Under the pieces are notes generated by a model. It saw only the letters and a program-made list of their open reading frames with translations, did no database searches and had not been told where the DNA came from. Positions 23,301 through 33,501 of a stretch of 53,459 nucleotides of DNA are shown here, piece after piece; position 1 is the first letter of the stretch; the number at the start of each line of letters is the position of its first letter. Where the stretch lies: positions 22,443 to 75,901 of the forward strand of contig MPNW01000374.1 in the NCBI GenBank assembly GCA_011800805.1. The letters are read 5' to 3'. The DNA is from Hirudo medicinalis. Its lineage: Eukaryota > Annelida > Clitellata > Hirudinida > Hirudinidae. Made by a program: the position numbers and the translations under genes.

Positions 23301-25616
23301 TGCCGAAATATCGGGCAGACGAAGTTCATCGAGAAGAACAAAGTTCAAAGGTCAAAGTTGGCAATACCGATCAGGATTCCAGACGGCAACTTCTCAAAAA
23401 GTGTCTGTTGCTCCTGATGGAGAGGAATTTTCAGAAAGAAAGAAAGATGGGAGGAGGTGACGAACTCAAACTGGGTGAAGGACAGGCCAAGGTCAAGTGG
23501 GTTAAGAGCAGGTTTGCCAAACCAAGGCTTAATAATGTGGCTGGAGGGGTGAGTTCATTTTCTTTTAGTTAAAGTCTGTAATTGTTATTATTATAAGTTA
23601 ATTATCCAAAATAGCTTATGAAGTAACTTATTAATTGGATTTTATTCTGTACTTTGTACTTCATTTATATAGCATCATAGGCATAGTGTCAGAGATGCTT
23701 TTTATTAACTGTTCATGCAGCACTCTTTCCCAAGAGTGCCATATTATTACTTCCACATGCAGGAATGCATCCAGTTCGGCCAACCTGCGCACTAAGTCTT
23801 TATTGCTCGTTGTTATCTTCCATTAATTATTCATGATTTTCACTTCCATTTTTTCCCATCTTCGTAGACCAAACCAAAAAAAGTGCCACCGATGGCACAC
23901 CACGGTAAACCTAGCACCGCTCCCGCCCATCCGGGTCGATCCACATTATCGTACCATCTGGCCAGAAATTCCGTTACTTGCAACCATGCGGTTGAAACGG
24001 AAAAGATGCTCCGTCTGACCGAGAGCAGTCCTCCGAGTATGTTTGTGAAGGTCGCAGACAAAGACAATGAAGAATTGTGCGACGACGATCGCGGACTCGG
24101 ACAGCCAAAACCGAGCGAGGTCGAAGAACGCGAGCGTCGAAGGGCACCGAAGTCGCCCAGAGACCGTCGGAGGTCGTGGAGTTTGTCCCGTCGAGTGGTC
24201 TGCCCAAATTGCGGGATACTTTTTGAAAACCGGCGTCACTTCGACAGGTTGAAGGTCGTTCACGAGAGTTCGTCGTCCGGTTGCCGAAGTGATTCCGAGT
24301 CGGAAGTTTCCGGTGCTGACGGGAGAAGTTCAATTGAAGCACTTTCATCCCTTACCAGTTCCAATATCAGAAAGTTTGACAAAAGGTTGAAGGAGTTTGA
24401 GGTAAACAAATTATAAATTACGTTCTAATTTTTGCGTCGTTAATTAGTTAAGTAATGTAAATGGCTGTTATCACAATGTCTGAGTAATTGTTGTCTAAAT
24501 TTTGTCTCCTACTTATTTTTTCTCCAGATTGAAAGAAGGAAAATGAAGGAAAGATGGCCATCTGGAGGTGTAAAAAATGGAGGTTGGTTGAGTTTCCAGA
24601 ATGAAGAAGTGTTGGATTTCAAAAAGTGATTCTTGTGCATAACAATCTCGGTTAATTCAACATGATTCTGACATTTTTAAAAGCTCCATCCATTTCCAAA
24701 CATTTTCATTGTAGAGTCTCTTCCACCCGAACCTCAGGCCGTCTCTGGAAAGCCATGGATCGAGGATTTCGAGAAGGAATTCCGGAGGGATGTTGCCGAC
24801 ACAAAGAACATCTTCCATCACCTGGCAGCTGGCGGAGAGTCATTCGACTGCAATAGGGCGGACGACATTTCTGTGAAGCTGTTGCATGATTGGAATCGAA
24901 GAGACAGAGAGTTCTTCTCTTTCCGATTGTTCAACGGGGATTCGCATTCCGGAGATGATCGTAACGGTTCAACGACTCGTCTTGGTGAGAAAAGCGTAAA
25001 CAAATTGAAAGGCAATCGCACAGACGTGCTCGGGGAATGCGACGAATGCGGTGCTCGTCAAAATGATGAGGGCAGAGTCCAACTAGCTTCCAAGTTGGCA
25101 AGTGTGGCTCTCCATCAAGAACCAATTGACCTGATGGTCAACAGGGAGGCTCTCAGTGAGATGCTCGTGAAGAGAGGGGAACTGAAGAGTCAGGTTAAAG
25201 ATGGAATTATGAGGCTGTTGGACTCCCAATCTGGAGATGGTGCTGACCATGCTTTCCTCAGCAGCAGGTTGTCGCATTTCACTCATCGTTAAAAGTATTT
25301 AATATTAATAATAATACTAATAATCGTTATTATCATAATTTTCTTATTGTAAATATTTGTATATAATTTAAGTATCACAGGCTTAGATCCTTAACAGTCA
25401 TTTGATTTATGATTTTATTCCATTTTATTTTTTATCTCTTGAATTTTTATTTAAACATCATTTTAAGAATAATTTGTATTGTTTTATTTCAGGATGGCCA
25501 GGGATTTGTTGGAAGATTGCCTGCAAGAGGTCTGCAATGAAGCAGATTTCGTTGGTAATGAAATCGTCAACCGAGTTTACAAGTCGGAACTCTCACCCGA
25601 TGGCAAAGACTCCTGA
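20377..25616 (+). CDS. KIAA0753: Moonraker centriolar-satellite protein (KIAA0753/OFIP)
   Basis: Known Moonraker acts at centrioles and centriolar satellites, binds OFD1 and FOR20, and is needed for centriole duplication and ciliogenesis. Exons: 20377-20481, 20606-20748, 20952-21045, 21335-21508, 21754-21887, 22160-22299, 22596-22680, 23075-23548, 23868-24401, 24528-24582, 24715-25267, 25493-25616. Phases agree from the second exon on; total about 870 residues against 967 in human. Family matches: EERLNLAVQLAQKDV in exon 2, the basic helix AERRRVRVGERTNR in exon 5, LSFSAVELDVD across exons 6-7, and the acidic C-terminal helix DLLEDCLQEVCNEA ending in YKSEL. Exon 1 ends in phase 0 while exon 2 needs phase 1, so the start is unresolved. 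A degenerate CPNC...H...H element lies in exon 9. I made the match from memory of the human protein, so it needs a profile search. Confidence 0.75.
22018..22095. repeat. Tandem pair of small inverted repeats in a Moonraker intron
   Basis: Two successive units each hold ATGACATT and its complement AATGTCAT around a 5-base loop, separated by ATTATT-rich spacer. Each could fold into a short hairpin. They lie within the intron between exons 5 and 6. Confidence 0.7.
22501..22519. repeat. 19-base near-perfect palindrome
   Basis: ATGTTCACA, one T, then TGTGAACAT. It lies in the intron before Moonraker exon 7. Function unknown. Confidence 0.8.
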
Positions 25617-26099
25617 TTCCTGACTCCGCCATTTTGGTCGGCGAGAGATCAAGCCAGTGCCAATTTTCTTTTGAATGTGTCTGATCGTTTATGCTTGAAA
25701 ATGTACAGTCATACTTTTTTTTATTTTTGACTTTTATGATTGTTTATTGTTGATTACTTTTACTTTGTTATGTATCCGATCACCTGAAGTTTACTAATTT
25801 TTTGTTTGATTCGAGAATCTTGAACAATTGTCTGCATATTGCATTAGGAATGGAAATTTTAAACGACTGAAGATAATTTAGTTTACATGTGAAGATTAAA
25901 ATTTTTTGACGTTGAACTAATTAAATTATTCCATCTGCAACATTTCATTTTTCTTTCTTTTATTGAAATACAACCACGTAACATTTCACTTGAAATTATC
26001 TTTATTTTAGTGGGAAATCACATTCCAGAAGGGTCCTATTTAAAAGAAATTTTATTTCCCGTTTGATGTCGGTCATTCTCTAGGAAAATTCGTGCAATC

Positions 26100-26435
26100 T
26101 CAACCGATCATAACCTTTAGTGGAACGGCGTAGACCTGTTGGAATAAATGGACGACTGCGATTGTGACGAGTCCCAAGAAGCATATTATTCCGCTTATTA
26201 CGATGAGGGCCATTCGACCCGCATATGTGTGATCCACTAAGTCGTTAGGATCATCTTGCGGTAAAGGACCTTTAGGAATTGCCCATAATATGACCGTGAT
26301 AATGGCGACCAGTACTAGAGTTCCGAATCCAGCAAAAGTATACGGACTTCCCAAGCGCAAAGACAACAACCAGACAGTTAAAGCTATTAGCCAAAGCACA
26401 ATGAGAATTATAATCCCGGCTCCTATAGCTACCAT
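26100..26435 (-). CDS. TMEM218: TMEM218, ciliary transition-zone membrane protein
   Basis: A single uninterrupted coding exon of 111 residues, against 115 in human. It shows an N-terminal hydrophobic helix beginning IGAGIIILIVLWL, a second (about residues 36-52), a polar loop with PLPQDDPNDLVDHTYAGR, a third helix, and the ending YAVPLKV that parallels the human YAKPL terminus. Known TMEM218 acts with TMEM67 at the ciliary transition zone, and its loss causes Joubert/Meckel-type ciliopathy. The gene faces Moonraker tail to tail and is divergent from RPLP1. The start is the first Met, giving the family's usual N-terminus. Confidence 0.85.
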   Translation of the reverse strand: MVAIGAGIIILIVLWLIALTVWLLSLRLGSPYTFAGFGTLVLVAIITVILWAIPKGPLPQDDPNDLVDHTYAGRMALIVISGIICFLGLVTIAVVHLFQQVYAVPLKVMIG

Positions 26436-26930
26436 TTCTTTTTATTTTATTAACAAATGAAACTTCGTCGAGTTATTGACGAATTGTTATCATTGACAGT
26501 AAGTGACTGGGGTTTCTATGACAACAATATTTTCAAATCATTAAAAATATATTATTTATTTTTATATTATAACATTTATTATGCTTAGATTAAGCGTAGT
26601 ACGAGGCTTAGTACGAGATCAAATAATATTTAAAAATTAAATTTCTTTGGTTTGTTTTCTCCCAAGCGTACCTAACTTCCTCCCTCTTTCTTCGTTGTTC
26701 GTTTGAGGTGTATCGTTCTTGTCTAAGCTAAGGCCAATCGGCGGCGTACACTTTTTGTCTGGTAATTCATTTTTTTCGAATTCTGCTTAGTGAATCTAGG
26801 ACCAACGTTATTTCCTCTAAATCTTTAATTTGAATTTAAATATAGCTTGTTACTTTCGGCACTTCGTGATTGCACGTGAGGGCCGTTTGATGTTGATGTA
26901 CTCATGTAATTTTCCTTAAAATTTCGACAG
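26436..26930. promoter_or_regulatory. Divergent spacer between TMEM218 and RPLP1 with a TOP-like pyrimidine tract
   Basis: The region must hold the TMEM218 promoter and the RPLP1 promoter, its 5' UTR exon and a 5' UTR intron ending in the acceptor at 26929-26930. A pyrimidine run at 26677-26692 (CTTCCTCCCTCTTTCT) resembles the terminal oligopyrimidine start of ribosomal protein mRNAs. Confidence 0.5.
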
Positions 26931-26933
26931 GAA

Positions 26934-27404
26934 ATGGAATTGAACGAGGACTTTGCCTGCACTCTTGCTTCCCTCATCCTTGTCGATGATGATGTTGCTA
27001 TCACCGTAAGTAACGTTGTCAGATTTTCGATGTGCAGATTAAATGGATTTATGTGCAAATTCGCTTCAATTTTTAGGCAGAGAAATTGATTGCCATCCTC
27101 AAGGCTGCTGCTGTTGAGATCGAACCAATTTGGCCCAGTAAGTCTTAATCTTGAATGAGAATTGCCATAAAGTTCGATTCTAAGCACGTGCTAACTTTCA
27201 GAGTTGTTCGCTGAGAAGCTCGGCGCTAACGTCAGGGACTTGATCACCAGCGTGGGCAGTGCCGCCTCTGTTGCCTCAGCCCCAGTTGCAGCTGCTCCGG
27301 CCGCTGCCGCTGCTGCCGACAAGAAGGAGGCCAAGGAGGAGAAGAAGGAAGAAAAAGAGGAGGAGGAAGAAGACGATGATATGGGCTTCGGTCTTTTCGA
27401 CTAG
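26934..27404 (+). CDS. RPLP1: 60S acidic ribosomal protein P1
   Basis: Stalk protein of the large ribosomal subunit, which recruits elongation factors. Three coding exons (26934-27005, 27077-27137, 27202-27404) have clean GT-AG introns and join in frame to 111 residues, the usual family length. The N-terminal helical dimerisation domain is followed by an Ala-rich hinge, a Lys/Glu-rich charged segment and the signature C-terminus DDDMGFGLFD. A 5' UTR acceptor stands immediately before the start codon. Normally partners with P2 and P0. Confidence 0.97.
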
Positions 27405-27441
27405 AGAGTCGACCACGAATTTGATGTTACATTTCATCAAA

Positions 27442-27447
27442 AATAAA
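27442..27447 (+). terminator. RPLP1: RPLP1 polyadenylation signal
   Basis: An AATAAA 37 bases after the stop codon gives the very short 3' UTR typical of ribosomal protein genes; a GT-rich stretch follows. Confidence 0.75.
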
Positions 27448-27532
27448 CGTTTCTTAAAGCGATCATGTTCTTTTGCGTTTTTCGTGTTTTTTCGGAGTTT
27501 TGGGCGAAGTTTGGGATGACATCGATCACACA

Positions 27533-27553
27533 TCGTACCCTGCCTGGGTACGA
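27533..27553. other. Perfect 8-bp hairpin downstream of RPLP1
   Basis: TCGTACCC, loop TGCCT, then GGGTACGA. It lies in a moderately GC-rich, gene-free stretch (27450-28000) between RPLP1 and the small gene. It might be part of an unrecognised noncoding RNA; I see no snoRNA box pair. Confidence 0.55.
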
Positions 27554-27991
27554 GTGAGCTTTCTGTTGAAGTGGGGCTTGGACCGGGTTAAGGCTGGTTG
27601 GGTGTCACGCTCGTTCGGGTATAGAAAGCGTGAAATGATTTCTGAGAGGTTGGTAATTTGTTTTCGGTGTATTTGGTGTCTGGCTAGGCAAAGTTCGACG
27701 GTTCAGACGTAATGGACTATTTCTGGGGCTTGCTGTGCTTGCGCGAGTTATGGGTCTCATTCATTTCGCTCGAGATTAGGTGGACGAAAGAAGGCGCGGG
27801 AATTGGATTGTGTTGATTGCTTTCTATCATGGGATTTGAGTATTAGAAAACACGACGCCTGGAAGGGCGGTAGTGGTTGGAGGATCCACGCAGGGATTTA
27901 TCGGAAACGTGAGTAATCCGGACCATGGATCTGTATTAATCAAAGGTAATCATAATCGGCGGTGCAGAATTTCATTACACCTTAGCGATAC

Positions 27992-28010
27992 CTAACTTCT
28001 TTCTTTCGAG
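27992..28010 (+). promoter_or_regulatory. TOP-like pyrimidine tract before the small gene
   Basis: A pyrimidine-rich run (CTTCTTTCTTTC) ends about 17 bases before the start codon at 28024. The 11-mer TACCTAACTTC at 27990-28000 is also present at 26670-26680 before RPLP1, so the two promoters share an initiation-like motif. The functional reading is inference. Confidence 0.4.
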
Positions 28011-28023
28011 CGAGTAAATCGGC

Positions 28024-28458
28024 ATGAGCAACTACGAGCGTTTAACTCCTCGGGCAAAAACATATGGCGAGGACAACGGTAGTAAGAAATCGTTCAGACG
28101 CAAGAAACGCTTGACTGTACGCTCTCATGAACCAAAAAGACTTTCCGACACTCCGACGCTTTTGCCCGAGAATCTAGAATTTCCAATGACTCCGGAAATG
28201 TTACTTGAGCACCACAAACAGCGGCCGATACTCGACTCTAATGAAGAATGGATAGTCGTCGTTCTCAACGAATACGAGTGTCTCGTTGACAGTCTGGAGG
28301 TCATAAAATCCATCGCCTTCCACTCCAAGTTCTACGAAGTCAGTCCAGAAGAACTGTGGGAAGAGTTCTTTGAGTTCATGGAAGAGGTTCCATCTTACGA
28401 CGAGGTGATCAACAATGACGTCTGGCAGGAGTTTCGAGACAAAAGATATTCTTGCTAA
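28024..28458 (+). CDS. Small intronless gene, unrecognised 144-residue protein
   Basis: I do not recognise the family. The frame is continuous, has balanced non-repetitive composition and starts with an ATG just after a pyrimidine-rich tract, so I consider it real. The N-terminal 45 residues are basic (KKSFRRKKRL). From about residue 50 the protein is acidic and probably helical, with aromatic residues spaced as in a folded domain: EEWIVVVLNEYE, then ELWEEFFEFMEEVPSYDEV, ending FRDKRYSC. No signal peptide or membrane segment. It converges with the CARD-Bcl-2 gene; their stop codons are about 350 bases apart. Confidence 0.65.
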   Translation: MSNYERLTPRAKTYGEDNGSKKSFRRKKRLTVRSHEPKRLSDTPTLLPENLEFPMTPEMLLEHHKQRPILDSNEEWIVVVLNEYECLVDSLEVIKSIAFHSKFYEVSPEELWEEFFEFMEEVPSYDEVINNDVWQEFRDKRYSC

Positions 28459-28808
28459 ACTTTGATTAAATTGATTGCAATGGATCATATCAATCTGTCA
28501 ATACCTTGTCAGCACCAAAAGTTACAAACTGTTCTATTTGTTGCGATCTGTCTAGGAACATTTTGTTTGTATTTTGTTCTGAAAGTGTCATACCTAAGTA
28601 TGCAATTTTTATTTTCATAAAACTTGGAATGTCATTTGCTCAAATAAATAAATTATTATCTTCATTAACATAATGGTCTTGATTATTTAGGAAAAGTCTG
28701 GGACAAAAGTCTTGGCAACACAATTACATAACTAATAATATATGTCTTGGCAACATAATCATATGACATTTGTAAAACTGTTTTTGGTAAGGCCCCATGG
28801 GAACTTTT

Positions 28809-30296
28809 TTAACTGCCAAATCCTAGGAATCTGAGGATGCTTTGAAACAAACTCGGAGGATTTGAAGCGCCATGACTAGCCATTTCCAGAAGGTGATCCT
28901 AAGTAAATAAATATTTAATAAAGTTGATAATAATTAATAGTCAGTAATTGCAACAAGAAAATCTTAACAAATCAACAAAATTTTAAAGTTTTGTGCAAAT
29001 TATAATTAGAAGCTGCATTCAACATGTATAATGCCATTGTAATGCATCGTACAAGCTCAGTCACAAGTGTCTCCTGGGAGCCAACTGTCTAGTGGCAAGC
29101 CAGATGAGAATTCAATAACATCAATTTGTTCGGATACTGATATATCTCAAAATTGGCCCCTTTGGATAGTCAAGACTAAGTCAAACAAAAGTATTGTGTT
29201 ATTCATTGTCACGTATTCATTATTGTATTATCACGTTTCAAAAACTACATTAATTAGTTCAAAAGCGTGCTTCGGAAAAAACGTCTCGGCATGTAAATTT
29301 AAAATTGTTCTTGCTCACCCATCCACCATTTTCATTGATCCACTTTTCACAAGTGGAGCCAAGGTAGAATCCGACGAAGCTGCCAAAAAGTTTACATTCT
29401 CGAGGCCGGCCCTCCAAATAATCGGCAAGTTCTCTCCAGAAAGCAAACCAAACGACGACTCGACCCCAGTTGCACTCGTTGTAGAGCTCCCTGGCAATTG
29501 CCTCGACTGTGGGGAAACCAACCATCTCTAAGATGTGCATGTTCTGGATGAGACTGGAAAGGTCATCTTTGTTCTTTTGGCTGATGTCCCTCACCAGTTT
29601 TCTCATGGCAAGAATGTGCTTGTTTCTGGAGTGATCAGAATATGTGGATAAGGCATCTTCTCCAAGTTGACAGGCTACTTCTCTGATACTACTGGGAAGC
29701 TTCTTCTCCTTTGTGACTATGAGATTCACACCAATGGATTTATATTTTGAAAATTCTTCTATGTTCTCATTAACAACAAATCTCCCATCTCTCAATAATT
29801 GTCTAAATGCTGGAATGGCCTCTAGTTGTTGGTTCTTATCTTCCAATATTTGTGTCTGTTCGATGAACTGTTCTCTTAGTCTGCCTATTTTATCTTCGAA
29901 TGAGGCATCTATATTATCGAAGCGGAATTGCGAGGGATCAGTCGCTTCTATGGTGTTTGCTAACGTTTCATAAGCTCTAACTTCGCTAGATTTCAGAGAG
30001 TTACAAAAATGCATCAAAACATCGGGTGATTTCTTTTTCATCAAAATCCTCAACAATAACCTAGCTTTTGCAGATTTTGTCTTTTCATAGTCGATACGCT
30101 CCACGTCTTCGATCTGAAAGTCATCGAGGTTGCTTAACAAGTAATCTTTAATTTCATCAAAATCAACATTGTCCACGATAGTTTTATAATTAGCATAAAT
30201 CTTAATGGTATCCTCGGCCCTCATCTTGGAATTTGCATCACCAACACCGTATCGGACTTTCCGCATAAAATAAGGAGTACAAAGACTTATAAACAT
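28809..30296 (-). CDS. CARD plus Bcl-2 core fusion protein (BAX/BAK-like)
   Basis: Predicted apoptosis regulator of 355 residues in two exons (30296-29319 and 28898-28809). Residues about 26-118 read as a six-helix CARD: YKTIVDNVDFDEIKDYLL, ARLLLRILMKKK and MHFCNSLKSSEVRAYETLA fit helices of caspase-recruitment domains. A charged linker follows, then a Bcl-2 core with a BH3-like segment (REVACQLGEDAL, 205-215), BH1 (NWGRVVVWFAF, 276-286) and BH2 (WINENGGWDHLL, 319-330). The intron lies exactly after the BH2 Gly-Gly-Trp codon, the classical Bcl-2 family position, and splices in phase 0 to DHLLEM, like the GGWDGLL of BAK. The tail after BH2 is only about 25 residues with no clear transmembrane helix. 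The start could be M1, M11 or M25. A broken relative lies upstream. Pro- or anti-death function cannot be read from sequence. Confidence 0.8.
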
Positions 30297-31531
30297 ATTA
30301 TTTCATGTCACAAAGCATTCAGTGAAATTGCTCTCATTTTCAATTTGTGGTTTGAATTATATTAATTTGATACAGTGCTAGAATCTTCTTTTAGGTACAT
30401 TGCCATTGCTATTGCAAACAACCTCTCGATCGCTAATAAGAGGAGGCTACAATAAAGTAAAGCCTTTCTATGCAGAAATAATCATTGGAATCATTCTAGC
30501 TATTTCTTGACAAAAAACCATTCTTCTGTTAATAGTTTTATCCGTCAGAATAACGTTGATTGACTTTGCTCGTCAAACCACCGTTCCTGATTGTTCATTA
30601 GATGGAATTCATAAATATGTAACGTATTTTAAGTAGACCTGACAAAATATTCAAATAATGCCGAGGAAGCATTCGTCGAAAGATCTTTGACGTTTCTTTT
30701 AGTCCTGCGCGATGATGGATTGAATTTCTTCGCACGGATGGGATGACGTCAGTACTGGAAGTGTACATGCCTGTGCCCGAGACAAGAATATTTAAGGGCA
30801 ACTTCGACTCTCAAGATTGCTTATATGTTTATATATTGTAAACATATTGTAAATCTCTCGCTTATAATTATTCCAACTGTCTCTTATTTCTCCAATGAAC
30901 TTCACTTGAATATTCCTCAAATAACAAGTTTTGTGACTCTGGCGAGGGATATTGTGGTCTTTGAGATGGGCAGAGAGCGATTTAAAGTGCACTCAAAGTG
31001 ATAACAAGGAAAATGAATTATACAGGAACTGGATGTGCAAACAATCACAGTTTTCAGAAACTTTAATCAGAAAAAACAACCAAAGAGAGCACTGGGTATT
31101 AGGTTTTGTTTCTCAAAAGTCTTGCAAAAATTTCACCTATTTTCTAAATACTATAAATCTGGCAATTCTTTGGAAGATGCTCGGGAATTGTGACTTGTTC
31201 TGATCAGACATCTGAGGAACTTGATACTGAATAGCAATAATGTAGTAAGGTTGCTCACATTTGTTTGCAGAACAGTGAATAATTGTACTTTTTGCAAACA
31301 GATTAGACATGATGATATAACATAAATTATATAAGGCAAAACAACAAATTATGAATAACTTCCGTCTGAGAAATATTTAAGAAATATTGTAACGACTTAC
31401 AGCAATGATGTACCTCTAAGTATGTTACATTTAGGTGTTTATATATTTATATAGTAATAAAAAATAATAATGACAACAATAATAATATTAATAATGATAA
31501 TAATAATTCTGAAATCTTAAAATTAGCTCAC

Positions 31532-32291
31532 CCATCCTCCATTTTCATGGATCCATTTTCCACATTGGGAGGCAAGGTAGGATCCAACAAGTTTTATACA
31601 TTGCTTAACCTCTAGCCCTTCCAATTCTTCAAACTTTCCCTCAAAATAATCTGCAACTTCACCTCAGAAAGCAAACCAGACGACAATTCGACCCCAGCTG
31701 CACTCGGTGAAGATCTCTCTGGCGAGTGTTTTAAAAATGGGTTCCTTGACTTTCTTCAATGTATGCATGGTTTTGGTGAAACGGAAAGTGAGGTGTTTGT
31801 TCTTTTGGCTGATGTTCCCTACCAGCATCCTCTTGGCGAGCAAGTGTTTGTCAGTCACAGGATCAGAATATTTTGTCAAGGCATCTTCGCCAAGCTGGCA
31901 GGCTATTGTTTTTATGCTGATTGAAATTCTTTTATCCTTGCAGATTCTCAGATTCTCAGATTTTGAACCAGTTTTGCAAAGCTTTTTAAATGCCTTGTTC
32001 AATTTAAATATTGATGGTGCTGCTTCTAAGTCTTTTGCCAACCTCTCGTGTGCTTGAATGCCACTTGCAAAAATGTTTGAAGTCAGCATTTTTAGCCACT
32101 AATGTTCTCACGAGTTCCTTCATCTTTTCAGTTTTTGTTGGTTTGCTTCCAATTAGTTCACTATCGTGGAAGGTTAATTCAGAAATATTGCTAAACATGT
32201 AGTCTTTTATTTCATCAAAGTCAATGTTGTTATTTAAACCATTCACGGATATGCTGTTGATAGCAGCTTCGTTTTTTATCTTCAAAACCAT
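31532..32291 (-). pseudogene. Broken tandem copy of the CARD-Bcl-2 gene
   Basis: The same order of elements as the intact gene, including FDEIKDYMFSNISEL in the CARD, IACQLGEDALTKYSD in the BH3-like part, CSWGRIVVWFAF (BH1) and KWIHENGGW (BH2). Two lesions are visible. A frameshift with loss of about five codons lies near 32061-32075, at the end of the CARD. A TGA at 31664-31666 stands where the intact copy has TGG, directly after BH1. The donor GGATGG|GTGAGC at 31531 is preserved, so this is a DNA-level duplicate rather than a processed copy. I find no second exon between 30300 and 31531. Divergence between the copies is substantial, so the duplication is not recent. Confidence 0.8.
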
Positions 32292-33501
32292 TTTTTTTTT
32301 ATTTTAAAATTAAGTTAAAAATTTTATTGCGCTAGTTCTATTTGAGTCACAAGCGCCTCTGACGCTATGCAAATGGCGCATTATAAATTAACTATTATTA
32401 AGCAATGCCATTGCATCTCAACTGGGCATGTCGAATCCTAGGTATTTATCAGTTATGCATTAGCAATTAAGGGCTTTAATTTATGTTAAAACAAAATTTT
32501 TTTTAAAGCATAACTTGCTTAAATCTATAGGTACTCATGGTCATCATTGTGATTAGACACAAAATAAGATCCGCCATGTTTTATTCTCGAGTATGAAAAT
32601 AATTGTAACAGCAGTTGATGATGAGGTTATAGATGACTTGGTTTTGCCTTAAGTTAAGAGATAATTACAACATCTCATGGCAATCAGATGATCTGTGGCT
32701 GTGCAATTAGAGATGCTTTGATCTGCATGTTGTCTATGGACTGTTGTTGGCCTTTCCACTTTTAATGGAGAGCTTATCATCAGGAGTGTTTTAGGAGTGA
32801 TAAGGATGTGTTGTTTCATATGATGATCAAGGTGTCAGATAACTGATTGATGGTAACCAGTCAGTATTTCGTTTTTTTCCCTCTACAAATCTCACTATTT
32901 TTGCAGATAGCTTTGCTAAGACTGCTCACATCAGCCCAATTACATGTCCAAACTAAACTAATTATAGATAAAGTTGCACAATCATGGATTTGGCATAGAG
33001 CATAAGAAGTAATTAGATTCGTGAATAGACATTCTTAAAGTTGGCAATGCCCATTATGAAATTAGTTGTGAGAGTGACTCTATAAAATGTCATTTTGGTC
33101 ACATCACTTAGCATTCTCATAATAAAAAAAAAAAACAGATAAGAATAACCAAAACTCATAATTTAAACTACTATCCATCAAACGTCAGTAAAAAATAATC
33201 CTGATATTTAGTGAATTTGTGGAAAAACGGATTCTAAACCCTCGAAAATTTATCGAAGTCCTTATCCTTTTTTGTAAGACTTACATTCACTTTTATTTTT
33301 GCTGCATGACATGTTTGACGAAACGAACGGCATGTAGTTGAGTAAATCAATGTGACATTCTTTTTTTAAATTATATTTCCTGAAATATTCACATTTATAT
33401 TTTGATTTGAGGTACATATTTTGAAGTGGAATGACTTGTCAGTGAGATAGACCGTGCTTGTTATGACCTTTTACTATACATATTTGTCATTTGCATCAGA
33501 C
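32292..33501. other. Intergenic AT-rich spacer
   Basis: No supported gene, repeat array or RNA. Only short A and T runs are visible. Confidence 0.5.
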
